From positions 558,001-622,000 of the forward strand of contig NZ_BSDE01000001.1 of the NCBI RefSeq assembly GCF_030268085.1: a DNA stretch of 64,000 nucleotides, written 5' to 3'. This DNA comes from Geothrix limicola (lineage in GTDB: Bacteria > Acidobacteriota > Holophagae > Holophagales > Holophagaceae). The position numbers were made by a program, and so were the translations under genes. The notes beneath the pieces are model-generated. The model was not told where the DNA came from. It saw only the letters and a list, made by a program, of their open reading frames with translations, and did no database searches. Shown here in pieces: positions 9,178-18,472 of this stretch (its first letter is position 1; the number at the start of each line of letters is the position of its first letter).

Positions 9178-10136
9178 TGATGACGATCCCCGTTCACGTT
9201 CCCGTGCTGCTCCAGGAAGTGCTCGACAACCTGCTGCTGCCCCCTGCGGCCCGCATCCTCGACCTCACCCTGGGGCTGGGCGGGCACGCCGAGGCCCTGC
9301 TGGCCCGCGCCGACGCCGATTCCCGGTACCTGGGCGTGGACCGCGATCCCGAAGCCCGGGCCCTGGCCGCGAAGCGGCTGGGTTCCGATGACCGCCTCAG
9401 CATCTTGGCCTGCGCCTACGAGGATCTCTGGGAAGATCCCCAGTTCCTGGCCTGGAAGGCCGCCCAGGCGCCCGAAGGCTTCGACGCCATCCTGGCGGAT
9501 CTCGGCGTGTCCACCCTGCAGTTGCGGACCCCCGAGCGCGGCTTCAGCTTCCGCGACGAGGGCCCGCTGGACATGCGCATGGATCCGGACCACGGCCTCT
9601 CCGCCCGCGACTGGATCGCCGAACAGACCGACGAAAGCCTGGCCGATGCGATCTACCAGTACGGCGAGGAGCGCGCCAGCCGGCCCATCGCCCGCGCCAT
9701 CCTGCGGGCGCTGCAGGAAGGCCGATTGGAGACCACCCACGATCTGGCCAAGGCCGTCTACACCGTCATCCCCCGCGAACCCGCCAAGCGCAAGGGTCAC
9801 AGCGATCCGGCCACCCGGACCTTCCAGGCCATCCGCATCGCCGTGAACGGGGAACTGGACCGGCTCTCCGCCTCCCTCGAAGCCGCCGTGTCCCACCTTC
9901 GTCCCGGCGGGCGCCTCGCGGTGATCAGCTTCCACAGCCTGGAGGACCGCATCGTCAAGCAGACCCTGCGCCGCCTCGCGGGCATCTACGACGGGCCGGG
10001 CCGCACCGCGCCGGTCCAGCTCCCCAAGATCCTCAAGCTCATCCATGCCGGTGGCATCGCGCCCAGCGAGGCCGAAGCCGCCGCCAATCCCCCCTCCCGT
10101 TCCGCCCGCCTGCGCGTGGCGGAGCGGATCTCCTGA
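9177..10136 (+). CDS. rsmH: 16S rRNA (cytosine-1402-N4)-methyltransferase
   Basis: This 319-residue SAM-dependent enzyme (formerly MraW) methylates C1402 in the ribosomal P site. It begins with the family hallmark HVPVLLQEVLDNL, followed by the SAM-binding segment DLTLGLGGHAEALL, ILADLGVSTLQL and the C-terminal RLAVISFHSLEDRIVK. ATG 9177 overlaps the mraZ stop; a second ATG three bases later is equally possible. It stands in its normal place between mraZ and ftsL. Confidence 0.96.
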   Translation: MMTIPVHVPVLLQEVLDNLLLPPAARILDLTLGLGGHAEALLARADADSRYLGVDRDPEARALAAKRLGSDDRLSILACAYEDLWEDPQFLAWKAAQAPEGFDAILADLGVSTLQLRTPERGFSFRDEGPLDMRMDPDHGLSARDWIAEQTDESLADAIYQYGEERASRPIARAILRALQEGRLETTHDLAKAVYTVIPREPAKRKGHSDPATRTFQAIRIAVNGELDRLSASLEAAVSHLRPGGRLAVISFHSLEDRIVKQTLRRLAGIYDGPGRTAPVQLPKILKLIHAGGIAPSEAEAAANPPSRSARLRVAERIS

Positions 10137-10147
10137 TCGAGGTTCCC

Positions 10148-10516
10148 ATGACCGCTGGAATCCTGCCGAACTCCGCGACCTCCGCCCGCACGGTGGAAAG
10201 CGAAGGCATCCTGCGCATGCTGCTTCTGGTGCTGGCCCTGGCCATGCCCCTGGGCACCCTCGCCTACCTGAAGATCCAGAGCACCCGCATGAGCTACGCC
10301 ATGGGCGACATCAAGGAGCGCATCCACAAGGAAGAGGAACTCCAGCGCAAGCTCATGCTGGAGCGCAGCCGTTACCAGCGGGACGAGGAAGTTCAGGTCT
10401 ACGCCCAGAAGGCGGGTCTGCAGCCCCGCAAGCAGGGGCACATGATCCAGCGCGCCTTCACGCCAGAGGACCAGCGCATCGCCAAGCTGCGTCCCGTGTC
10501 TTCTGAGGGGCTGTAG
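10148..10516 (+). CDS. ftsL: FtsL-like cell division protein
   Basis: This 122-residue single-pass membrane protein has a short cytoplasmic N-terminus, a transmembrane helix at about residues 23-40 (LRMLLLVLALAMPLGTLAY) and a coiled-coil, charge-rich periplasmic part (DIKERIHKEEELQRKL). FtsL diverges fast in sequence, so the call rests on topology, size and position between rsmH and ftsI. In E. coli FtsL joins FtsB and FtsQ to activate FtsWI at the septum. It is read from ATG 10148, 11 bases after rsmH. Confidence 0.75.
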   Translation: MTAGILPNSATSARTVESEGILRMLLLVLALAMPLGTLAYLKIQSTRMSYAMGDIKERIHKEEELQRKLMLERSRYQRDEEVQVYAQKAGLQPRKQGHMIQRAFTPEDQRIAKLRPVSSEGL

Positions 10517-10561
10517 GCTAGAGGGGGGCCGCGTTGGCCCCCGCTCTCCCCGGTCATACCT

Positions 10562-12703
10562 GTGTCCCTCCGCTTCGCCACTGAACCCACCGCGTCCCGG
10601 CGCCTGCTCGGCCGGCAGGATCCCCAGGACCTGCTGGACCGCCGCATGCCCTGGATCATGGGGGGCATGGCTCTGTGGGCCCTGCTCATCCTGCTGAGGC
10701 TGCTCTGGCTGCAGGGTGTGGAGCACAAGCGCTACCAGGCCAAGGCCGACCAGCAGCACACGACCATCGTGCCCGTGCCGCCCATCCGCGGCGAGCTGCG
10801 GGATCGTCGGGGCGAGCCCCTGGCCATCTCCATCAAGGTGGAAAGCCTCTTCGTCGATCCCCGCGTGTTCTATCCGGACTACAAGCCCGGACGCGGCGAC
10901 GAGCGCCAGTGGGGCAACCCCGACCGCAAGGCCGCCTCCGACATGGCCGCCAAGCTCGCGCCCATCCTCGAACAGACCAGGGCCCAGGTGCTCGAAAAGC
11001 TGCTGCGGAAGAAGACCTTCGTCTACCTGGAACGCCACCTGCCGCCCATGAAGGTGGCGGCCATCCGAGCCCTGGACCTGGAAGGCATCGAGTTCCAGCC
11101 TGAAAGCCAGCGCTTCTACCCACGGGGCAGCCTGGCCGCCCAGATCCTCGGCTTCACGAACATCGACGGCATCGGCCAGCTGGGCATCGAACAGACCTAC
11201 GACAAGCAGCTCTCCGGCCTCAAGGGCGAGCTCATCGCCCCCCGGGACGCCCACGGCAAGCTGCTCATCCTCCAGGAGAACTACAGCCAGGTGCCCGTGA
11301 ACGGCGCCTCCCTGCAGCTCAGCCTCGACGCGTCCATCCAGCACATCGTGGAAGATGCGCTGGAAGAGGGCATGCGCATCTCGCGCCCCAAGACGGCCTA
11401 CGCGGTGGTGGTGGATCCCCAGACCGGCGAGATCCTCGCCATCGCCGGCACGCCCACCTTCGATCCAAACCACATCCTCCCCAAGAAGTTCCGGAACCGC
11501 ACCGAGTCCGAGCTCACCGCGGGGGAGCGCGATGAACTGCACCGCGAGCTGGAGCGGCAGAAGGCCGCCCGCAAGGTGCATCCCATCGAGGATGTCTACG
11601 AGCCCGGCTCCACCATGAAGATCTTCACGGCCTCCATTGCTCTGGAGGAACGCAAGGTGCATCTGGGCGAACGGATCGACTGCATGGGCGGGCGCTGGCT
11701 CTACAGCCCCAAGGTGCCGGCCATTACGGACACCCACCACCATGGCGTGCTGACCTTCGAAGAAATCCTTTGGCAGAGTTCCAACGTCGGCGCCGCCAAG
11801 ATGGGCGTCCGCCTCGATCCCGCGGTGCACTACCAGTACCTGCGCAAGTTCGGCTTCGGGGATCCCACGGGCCTGAACTTCCCCGGCGAAAGCCCCGGCC
11901 GCATGATCGCGCCGGACCGCTGGAGCGTGCCCACCCAGTACACCTTCTCCTACGGCTACGGCCTGAACACGACACCCCTGCAGATCCTCATGGCGGGCTG
12001 CGCCCTGGCGAACGGCGGCAAGCTCATGCAGCCGATCCTCGTGCAGCGCATCTACAACGACAAGGGCCTCCTGCTGAAGGAATTCAAGCCCACCGTGCGC
12101 GGCCAGGTGCTCAGTGAAGAGACCGCGAACCTGATGAAGGAGACGCTGAAGGGCGTGCTCACGCAAGGCACGGGCAAGCGGGCCAAGCTCGACAACGGCG
12201 TGGAGGCCTTCGGCAAGACCGGCACCAGCCGCAAGCTCATCGACGGCAAGTACGATCCGCGACGCCACTTCGCGTCGTTCATGGGCTTCTTTCCCGCGGA
12301 CAAGCCCCAGTACGGTGTGCTGGTCATGCTGGACGATCCCGCGGGCGACACGACCGGCGGCGACGTGGCCGCGCCCCTCTTCAAGCGCATCGGCGACGGC
12401 ATCCTGCGCTTCCGGGAGACCTCGCCGGATCCCGACCGCGAAGCCGACCTGAAGCTCTCCCTGAGGGATTGGCCCGTGAGCGAGACCGACGAGGCCGCCG
12501 TGCACGTGGAGCGGGGCAAGGTGCCCGATCTCAAGGGGCTCAGCCTGAAGGCGGCCATCCACCGAGTGGTGCTGGTGGGCGGCAATCCCAAGATCGAAGC
12601 GGCTCCCGGTGAAACCGCGACGCGCGTCATCGGGCAGAGTCCGGAGGCAGGTGCGCCGCTGGAATCGGGCACCGTGGTGAAGATCAAGGCGGGTAACCCA
12701 TGA
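10562..12703 (+). CDS. ftsI: Septal penicillin-binding protein (FtsI/PBP3) with PASTA domain
   Basis: This 713-residue class B transpeptidase cross-links septal peptidoglycan. It has an N-terminal membrane helix (about 33-52), a dimerisation domain (from about 75, RGELRDRRGEPLA) and the transpeptidase domain with S350 in STMK, S406-S407-N408 and K552-T553-G554. A C-terminal PASTA domain (about 645-713, VPDLKGLSLKAAI) suggests binding to cell wall precursors or glycan. The start is GTG 10562. Its stop overlaps murE (ATGA). Confidence 0.95.
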   Translation: MSLRFATEPTASRRLLGRQDPQDLLDRRMPWIMGGMALWALLILLRLLWLQGVEHKRYQAKADQQHTTIVPVPPIRGELRDRRGEPLAISIKVESLFVDPRVFYPDYKPGRGDERQWGNPDRKAASDMAAKLAPILEQTRAQVLEKLLRKKTFVYLERHLPPMKVAAIRALDLEGIEFQPESQRFYPRGSLAAQILGFTNIDGIGQLGIEQTYDKQLSGLKGELIAPRDAHGKLLILQENYSQVPVNGASLQLSLDASIQHIVEDALEEGMRISRPKTAYAVVVDPQTGEILAIAGTPTFDPNHILPKKFRNRTESELTAGERDELHRELERQKAARKVHPIEDVYEPGSTMKIFTASIALEERKVHLGERIDCMGGRWLYSPKVPAITDTHHHGVLTFEEILWQSSNVGAAKMGVRLDPAVHYQYLRKFGFGDPTGLNFPGESPGRMIAPDRWSVPTQYTFSYGYGLNTTPLQILMAGCALANGGKLMQPILVQRIYNDKGLLLKEFKPTVRGQVLSEETANLMKETLKGVLTQGTGKRAKLDNGVEAFGKTGTSRKLIDGKYDPRRHFASFMGFFPADKPQYGVLVMLDDPAGDTTGGDVAAPLFKRIGDGILRFRETSPDPDREADLKLSLRDWPVSETDEAAVHVERGKVPDLKGLSLKAAIHRVVLVGGNPKIEAAPGETATRVIGQSPEAGAPLESGTVVKIKAGNP

Positions 12704-14157
12704 ACCTCGACACGCTCATCGATGGCCTCGCGCAGCGGAGATCCGGACCGGACGGGGAGGTGCTGGATCTCACCTGCGACAGCCGCGAGGTGCGCCCGGG
12801 TTGGGCCTTCATCGCCCTGAAGGGCGAGAAGACCGATGGCGCCGCCTTCGTGCCTCAGGCCCTCGCGCAGGGGGCCTGCGCAGTGATTTCCGAATCGCCG
12901 CTGGAACTGCCCGCAGGCATCGCCGCGTGCACCTTCCTGGCCGATCCGCGGCTGCGCATGGCGGAGATGGCGCGGCGGATGCACGGCACGCCGGACGAGC
13001 GGCTGGCCCTCCTCGGGGTGACCGGAACCAACGGCAAGACCACCACCACCACGCTCATTCGCCAGCTGCTCCGCGGCGCGGGGATCGGCTGCGGCCTCGT
13101 GGGCACGGTGCTCAATGCGGCTGGGGATCAGGAAGAAGAGGCCATCCGAACGACGCCCGAAAGCCCCACCTTCTACCGGTGGTTGCGGCGCAGCGTCGAA
13201 GCCGGCGACGCGGCTTCGGCGGTGGAGGTGAGCAGCCATGCCCTCTGCCTGGGGCGGGTGCACGCGGCCCTTTTCAAAGTGGGCGTGTTCACGAACCTCA
13301 CCCAGGATCATCTCGACTACCACATCACCCTCGAGGCCTATTTCGAGGCGAAGGCTCTGCTGCGGAACCAGTGCGGCCGATTCCTCGTGAACGCCGACGA
13401 TCCCTTCGGTCGCCGCCTCCTCGAAGGCGGCAGGTGCTGGAGCTACGCCATCGACCGCGAAGCCGACTACCGGATGACGGATCTGGTGCTGGGCCCCACG
13501 GGCACGCGGTTCCACCTGCATGCGCTTCAGGGCGAGTTCGAGGTGGAGAGTCCCTTGCTGGGCCGCTTCAACGCCTACAACCTGCTGGCGGCCCTGGCGG
13601 CCTGCGCGGAGGCCGGCTTCGACCTGAACCGCCTGATCCCCGCTGTGCCGCGTGTGACCGGCGCCCCCGGCCGCCTCGAGCGCGTGGACTGCGGCCAGCC
13701 CTTCGGCGTGATGGTGGACTACGCCCACACGCCCGACGCCCTGGAAAAGCTCCTGACCGAAGGCCGCCGACTGCTGCCGCCGGGCGGCCGCCTGCATGTG
13801 CTCTTCGGCTGTGGCGGCGACCGGGACCGCGCCAAGCGGCCCCTCATGGCCGCGGCCGTGGCGGCGGGCGCGGACGTGCTCTGGCACACCAGCGACAACC
13901 CCCGCACCGAGGATCCCGAACGCATCCTCGATGACGCCGCCCCGGGCATTCCCGAGGCCCTCCGCGCCGACGGAACCCGCTACCATCGCAACGCCGATCG
14001 ACGGGCCGCCGTGGCCCAGGCCCTCGCGGATTGCCGCCCCGGCGACCTGCTGCTGCTGGCCGGCAAGGGCCACGAGCCCTACCAGGAAATCCATGGCGTG
14101 AAGCATCCCTACAGTGACCGGAACGCCGTGGAAGCCGTGCTGGGAGCCTCGCGATGA
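12700..14157 (+). CDS. murE: UDP-MurNAc-L-Ala-D-Glu:meso-diaminopimelate ligase
   Basis: This 485-residue cytosolic Mur ligase adds the third stem-peptide residue. The ATP-binding loop is VTGTNGKTTTTTL and the carbamylated-lysine region follows. TSDNPRTEDP contains the DNPR motif typical of enzymes that use meso-diaminopimelate rather than lysine, so the peptidoglycan is predicted to be of the DAP type. It overlaps ftsI upstream and sua5 downstream, both by four bases. Confidence 0.96.
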   Translation: MNLDTLIDGLAQRRSGPDGEVLDLTCDSREVRPGWAFIALKGEKTDGAAFVPQALAQGACAVISESPLELPAGIAACTFLADPRLRMAEMARRMHGTPDERLALLGVTGTNGKTTTTTLIRQLLRGAGIGCGLVGTVLNAAGDQEEEAIRTTPESPTFYRWLRRSVEAGDAASAVEVSSHALCLGRVHAALFKVGVFTNLTQDHLDYHITLEAYFEAKALLRNQCGRFLVNADDPFGRRLLEGGRCWSYAIDREADYRMTDLVLGPTGTRFHLHALQGEFEVESPLLGRFNAYNLLAALAACAEAGFDLNRLIPAVPRVTGAPGRLERVDCGQPFGVMVDYAHTPDALEKLLTEGRRLLPPGGRLHVLFGCGGDRDRAKRPLMAAAVAAGADVLWHTSDNPRTEDPERILDDAAPGIPEALRADGTRYHRNADRRAAVAQALADCRPGDLLLLAGKGHEPYQEIHGVKHPYSDRNAVEAVLGASR

Positions 14158-15140
14158 CGCGCTTCCTGCAGATCCGCGGAGCGGACGATTCGGCCATCTC
14201 CGAAGCGGCGACGATCCTCGCGGCCGGAGGCCTGGTGGCCTTTCCCACGGAGACCGTGTACGGCCTGGGGGCCGATGGCTTGAACCCCGAAGCCGTGGCG
14301 AAGATCTATGCGGCCAAGGGGAGGCCCGCGACGAATCCCGTGATCCTCCACGTGGACAACGTCGCTTCCGCCAAGGCCCTGGTTTCCCACTGGCCCGAGG
14401 CGGCCCAGCGCCTCGCGGACCGCTTCTGGCCCGGCCCTCTGACGTTGGTGCTACCCGCTTCGGAGACCGTGCCCTCCATCGTCCGCGCGGGCGGGCCCTC
14501 GGTGGCGCTGCGCTGCCCGGCCCATCGCGTGGCCCTCGCCCTGATCCGCGCCGTCGGCCGGCCCCTGGCCGCGCCCAGCGCGAATCGCAGCCAGCACCTC
14601 TCCCCCACCCGCGCCGAGCATGTGGCCTCGAGCCTGGGTGAGGCGGTGGACCTGATTCTCGACGGGGGCGCCACGGAGGCGGGGCTGGAATCCACGATTC
14701 TCGATCTGAGCGGAGCGCGTCCGCGGATCCTGCGCCCCGGCCCCATCACGCCGGCGGACCTCGCCGCCATCGTCGGATCGGTGGATCTTTGGGAAGGCGC
14801 CGTCAGGGCCGGGGAGCGCCAGGCCGCGCCGGGCATGGCCGAGCGGCACTACGCGCCCCGCGCGAGGCTGGACCTGGTGACGCCGGGAAGCGCGGTTGCC
14901 GTGCCTTCGGAACGCGTGGCCTACGTGGCCCTGGGCAGGCTGCCCGCGCTGCCGGACCAGGTGCGGGGCGTGCTGCTGCCTCTCGACGCCGAGATTGTCG
15001 GGGCGCGCCTTTACGCCCTGCTGCACGAACTGGACGATGCGGGCTTCGAGCGCGTGATGATGGAGCGGCCCCCGGAAGGCGAAGCCTGGATGGCGGTGCG
15101 GGACCGGCTGCGCCGGGCTTCTGCGAAGGAGATGGGATGA
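14154..15140 (+). CDS. sua5: Threonylcarbamoyl-AMP synthase (Sua5/YrdC/YwlC)
   Basis: This 328-residue protein makes threonylcarbamoyl-adenylate from threonine, bicarbonate and ATP, the first step of tRNA t6A formation. The YrdC core covers about 10-200, with AFPTETVYGLGADG, KIYAAKGRPATNPVI and APSANRSQHLSPT. A C-terminal Sua5 domain is joined through the linker that includes APGMAERHYAPRA, so this is the long form. It is not a cell wall gene, yet it sits between murE and murF with four-base overlaps on both sides and must be co-translated with them. Confidence 0.93.
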   Translation: MTRFLQIRGADDSAISEAATILAAGGLVAFPTETVYGLGADGLNPEAVAKIYAAKGRPATNPVILHVDNVASAKALVSHWPEAAQRLADRFWPGPLTLVLPASETVPSIVRAGGPSVALRCPAHRVALALIRAVGRPLAAPSANRSQHLSPTRAEHVASSLGEAVDLILDGGATEAGLESTILDLSGARPRILRPGPITPADLAAIVGSVDLWEGAVRAGERQAAPGMAERHYAPRARLDLVTPGSAVAVPSERVAYVALGRLPALPDQVRGVLLPLDAEIVGARLYALLHELDDAGFERVMMERPPEGEAWMAVRDRLRRASAKEMG

Positions 15141-16486
15141 GCCTCTGGTCGCTGTTCCAGGTGGCCTCCCAGCTGGGCGGGGAGATCCTCGGCGAAGGCG
15201 CGGTCATTCCGACCTCGCTGTCGATGGACACGCGCACGATCCAGCCCGGAGCCTGCTTCGTGGCGCTGCGGGCCGAACGGGATGGCCACGCGTTCGCGGC
15301 CCAGGCGGTCGAAAAGGGGGCCGCGGCGCTGCTGGTGGATCACCCGCTCGACATCGATTGTCCACAACTGGTTGTGCCCGATACCCTCGTGGCCCTCCAG
15401 CGCTGGGGCCAGAGGCGCCTGGAGGCGGTGCGGCCGAAGCTGGTTTTCGGCGTGACGGGCAGCGTGGGGAAGACGAGCACGAAGGAACTGCTGGCCGCGG
15501 CCGTGGGCGGTTGGAAGACACCGGGGAACCGCAACAACACCCTGGGCCTGCCCGAAGCGCTGGCCACCCTGCCTGAAGGGCTGGGCTCCGCGGTGCTCGA
15601 AATGGGCATGAGCACGCCGGGGGAGATCCGGCGACTCACGGAACTCGCGCCGCCGGACGCGGGCCTGATCACGCTGGTGGGCACGGCCCACATCGAGAAT
15701 TTCGCGAAGGGACCGCAGGGCGTCGCCGAGGCCAAGGGCGAGCTCGTGGCGGGCCTGAACCGCGGCGGACTCTGGACGCATCTGGCCTCAGATGCCTGGT
15801 GCCGCTGGATCGCGGCCCAGCCCTGGGCCCAGCACGCGGAAGCGCTCCCCGTGGGCGAAGGCGAGGCCTTCGGCTGGGAGGGGATCGAATCCCTCGGCGC
15901 GGCCGGGGGCGCTTTCCGGCTGCGCACGCCTGCGGGTTCCGTGCCCATCCGTCTTCAGCTCCCGGGCGAACATCAGATCCGCAATGCGGCGCTGGCGGCG
16001 GCCCTGGCCATCCGCCTGGGCTTCGATCCCGAGCGTGTGGCCGCGGGCCTCGGCACGGTGAGCCCCGAGCCAGGCCGCGGCCGCCTTCACGATCTGCCCG
16101 GCGGTGGCTGCCTGCTGGACGAGACCTACAACGCCAGCAGCGATTCCATCCTGGCCTGCGCCCAGGCCCTGCTACACCTGCCCGGCGGCGAATCGGTGGC
16201 CGTGCTGGGCTCCATGCGCGAACTGGGGCCGGAGGCTCCGCGCATCCACCGGGACACGGGCGCTGCCCTGAAGGCGCTCGGGATCTCCCGACTCTGGGCC
16301 TATGGTGATTTTGCGACGGACTATGCCGAGGGCTTCGGCCAGCGGGCCCAGACCTTCCCGGATTTCGAGGGCCTGCGCGATGATGCCGCGGGACTCTCCG
16401 CAATTCCGGCCGGAGCCCGTATCCTGGTGAAGGGCAGCCGGTACTGGCGCGCGGAGCGCGTGGTGGACTGGCTTCTCGCCCGCTGA
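15137..16486 (+). CDS. murF: UDP-MurNAc-tripeptide:D-Ala-D-Ala ligase
   Basis: This 449-residue Mur ligase adds D-Ala-D-Ala to the tripeptide precursor. The ATP loop is VTGSVGKTSTKEL, NRNNTLGLP follows in the usual place, and the central domain contains EMGMSTPGEI and LDETYNASSDS. ATG 15137 overlaps the sua5 stop; longer reading into sua5 is out of step with the family. It is followed by mraY after 21 bases. Confidence 0.95.
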   Translation: MSLWSLFQVASQLGGEILGEGAVIPTSLSMDTRTIQPGACFVALRAERDGHAFAAQAVEKGAAALLVDHPLDIDCPQLVVPDTLVALQRWGQRRLEAVRPKLVFGVTGSVGKTSTKELLAAAVGGWKTPGNRNNTLGLPEALATLPEGLGSAVLEMGMSTPGEIRRLTELAPPDAGLITLVGTAHIENFAKGPQGVAEAKGELVAGLNRGGLWTHLASDAWCRWIAAQPWAQHAEALPVGEGEAFGWEGIESLGAAGGAFRLRTPAGSVPIRLQLPGEHQIRNAALAAALAIRLGFDPERVAAGLGTVSPEPGRGRLHDLPGGGCLLDETYNASSDSILACAQALLHLPGGESVAVLGSMRELGPEAPRIHRDTGAALKALGISRLWAYGDFATDYAEGFGQRAQTFPDFEGLRDDAAGLSAIPAGARILVKGSRYWRAERVVDWLLAR

Positions 16487-16507
16487 CCTTCAGAATCTGG
16501 ATGATCC

Positions 16508-17596
16508 ATGCTGCCTTGGCTTCTCTACCCATTCCGTGACGCGATTCCGGGCTTTTCCGTCTTCCGCTACGTGACCTTCCGCACGGCCATGGCCGCGGCG
16601 ACGGCCATGGTGCTGAGCCTGATGCTGGGCCCCTGGGTGATCCGCACGCTGACGGCCCTCAAGATGGGCCAGCACATTCGCGGCGAAGGTCCCGAGCACC
16701 ACCAGAAGAAGGCGGGCACGCCGACCATGGGCGGCATCCTCATCCTCGTCGTGATCACCGTGTCCACGCTGCTCTGGTGTGAGCTCAAGAACGGCGCCAT
16801 CTGGGTGGCCCTGATGGCCCTGGTGGGCTTCGGCACCGTGGGCGCCTTCGATGACGCGAAGAAGCTGCTCAAGAAGCAGAACCTCGGCCTCACCAGCTGG
16901 CAGAAGATGGCCCTGCTCACGGGCATCTCGCTGCTGGTGGCTTGGCTCATCCTGCACTTCGGCCTGCGCGGCACCTCCACCAGCCAGCTGTCCGTGCCCT
17001 TCTTCAAGAACTTCCGTCCCAACGTGGGCGTGTTCCTCATCCCCTGGATCTGGCTGGTGATGGTGGGCACGAGCAACGCCGTGAACCTGACCGATGGCCT
17101 GGACGGGCTGGCCACCGGCGGCACGCTGATCGTCTCCCTCACCTTCGCGATCCTAGCCTACGTGGTGGGCCACGCGAAGATCGCGGCCTACCTGGTGGTG
17201 CCCCACGTGCCCGGCGGTGCGGAACTCTCGGTGTTCATGGGCGCCATGGCCGGGGCCTGCCTGGGCTTCCTTTGGTTCAACGCCCATCCGGCCGAAGTGT
17301 TCATGGGCGACACGGGCTCGCTGGCCCTGGGCGGGGCGCTGGGCACCGTGGCCGTGGTCATCAAGCAGGAGCTGCTGCTGGTCATCGCGGGGGGCCTCTT
17401 CGTGATGGAAGCCGTCAGCGTGATCCTGCAGGTGGGCAGCTTCAAGCTGCGCGGCGGCAAGCGCATCTTCCGCATGGCGCCCTTCCATCACCACCTGGAG
17501 CTGGGCGGACTGCAGGAAACCAAGGTCGTCATCCGCATGTGGATCACGGCCATCGTGTGCTCGATCCTGGCGCTCAGTTCGCTGAAGCTGCGATAG
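16508..17596 (+). CDS. mraY: Phospho-N-acetylmuramoyl-pentapeptide transferase
   Basis: This 362-residue integral membrane enzyme attaches phospho-MurNAc-pentapeptide to undecaprenyl phosphate, giving lipid I. About ten membrane helices are visible. Family motifs are HHQKKAGTPTMGG, GAFDDAKK, SNAVNLTDGLDGLA, NAHPAEVFMGDTGSLALGG and FHHHLELGG. It is read from ATG 16508. Its last 23 bases overlap, tail to tail, with an EAL gene on the other strand. Confidence 0.97.
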   Translation: MLPWLLYPFRDAIPGFSVFRYVTFRTAMAAATAMVLSLMLGPWVIRTLTALKMGQHIRGEGPEHHQKKAGTPTMGGILILVVITVSTLLWCELKNGAIWVALMALVGFGTVGAFDDAKKLLKKQNLGLTSWQKMALLTGISLLVAWLILHFGLRGTSTSQLSVPFFKNFRPNVGVFLIPWIWLVMVGTSNAVNLTDGLDGLATGGTLIVSLTFAILAYVVGHAKIAAYLVVPHVPGGAELSVFMGAMAGACLGFLWFNAHPAEVFMGDTGSLALGGALGTVAVVIKQELLLVIAGGLFVMEAVSVILQVGSFKLRGGKRIFRMAPFHHHLELGGLQETKVVIRMWITAIVCSILALSSLKLR

Positions 17597-18341
17597 GCCC
17601 CATGATGGGCCGGGGCCTCGTGGGCCAGGGCTGCCCGAGGATGTAGCCCTGGCCCCAGGGCACGTCCGCGTCGATGACGGCCTCGAGTTCTTCCAGGGTT
17701 TCGATCCCTTCGGCGATGAAGCCGATGCACATGCGCTGGGCGAAATGGGACAGCGCATTGAGCAGGGCCGCCTGGTAGGGGCGGCGCTGGACCTGCTCCA
17801 CGAGGCTGCGATCGGCTTTGATGAAATCCGGGGCGAGCCGCGCCATGTGCGTCAGGCTCGCCACACCCGCGCCCAGGTCGTCCACGGCCACGCGCAGGCC
17901 CAGGCTTCGAAGGCGGTTGGCGTAGCCTTGCAGGGCTTCGAGATCGTGCACGCCCTGGGATTCGGTGAACTCCATCACGACGTACTCGGGACCGAAGGGC
18001 AGGGCCCCCATCCAGCGCGGCAGACTGTCCCAGAACCCAGGCGCTTCCAGGCTCACGGGCTCCAGATTCACGAAGTGGAGGTGGGTGGGTTCTCCAGTCC
18101 GCGCGAGGGTCTGGAAGGTCGATTCGAGAAATTTCATATCGAGGAAGAGACGGTCCTCCGGCCGGAGCGTGGGGTCCTGGAGGATGGGGCCCACGGGGTG
18201 CGCTTCACCATTCGCATCCAGGTGCCGGGCCAGGTATTCCTGCGCCATGAGCCGATTGTCGCTCAGCCGGTACATGGGCTGGACGTGAGGCACGATGTGG
18301 CCTTCACCCCTCAGCATGCTCTCCAGGATGCCCTTGGCCAT
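17574..18341 (-). CDS. EAL-domain protein (probable cyclic di-GMP phosphodiesterase)
   Basis: A soluble, stand-alone EAL domain of about 255 residues. Recognisable motifs are QEYLAR (the EAL signature with tyrosine in the middle), HFVNLEP, MEFTES, VAVDDLGAGVASL, FIKADRSLVE, FIAEGIET and GQGYILGQP. Most metal and substrate residues are kept, so activity is plausible but not certain. ATG 18341 was chosen because GGAG lies five bases before it; a GTG at 18440 would add 33 residues of poor quality. It is antisense inside the dcw cluster, between mraY and murD, overlapping the mraY end by 23 bases. Confidence 0.85.
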   Translation of the reverse strand: MAKGILESMLRGEGHIVPHVQPMYRLSDNRLMAQEYLARHLDANGEAHPVGPILQDPTLRPEDRLFLDMKFLESTFQTLARTGEPTHLHFVNLEPVSLEAPGFWDSLPRWMGALPFGPEYVVMEFTESQGVHDLEALQGYANRLRSLGLRVAVDDLGAGVASLTHMARLAPDFIKADRSLVEQVQRRPYQAALLNALSHFAQRMCIGFIAEGIETLEELEAVIDADVPWGQGYILGQPWPTRPRPIMGPIAASAN

Positions 18342-18472
18342 CTGCACTCCGCGCTCAACAAGGGCCGCTGGTCCAGTGTAGCGCGGGGGCGAGGCGGTGT
18401 CCCGGAGCTTGCGGGGCCAGCTGGGGGCTTTCGAATCCACCTCCGGCCTTCTAGTCTGGAAGGGGAGGCAAC

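Noticed and set aside
9986-12562. An 858-codon minus-strand frame opposite rsmH, ftsL and ftsI
   Set aside because: It spans three certain genes on the other strand and shows only biased His/Gly/Leu-rich shadow sequence.
18342-18440. N-terminal extension of the EAL protein from GTG 18440
   Set aside because: The added residues are Pro/Arg-rich with no fold, and ATG 18341 has a better ribosome site; the frame is probably leader DNA.
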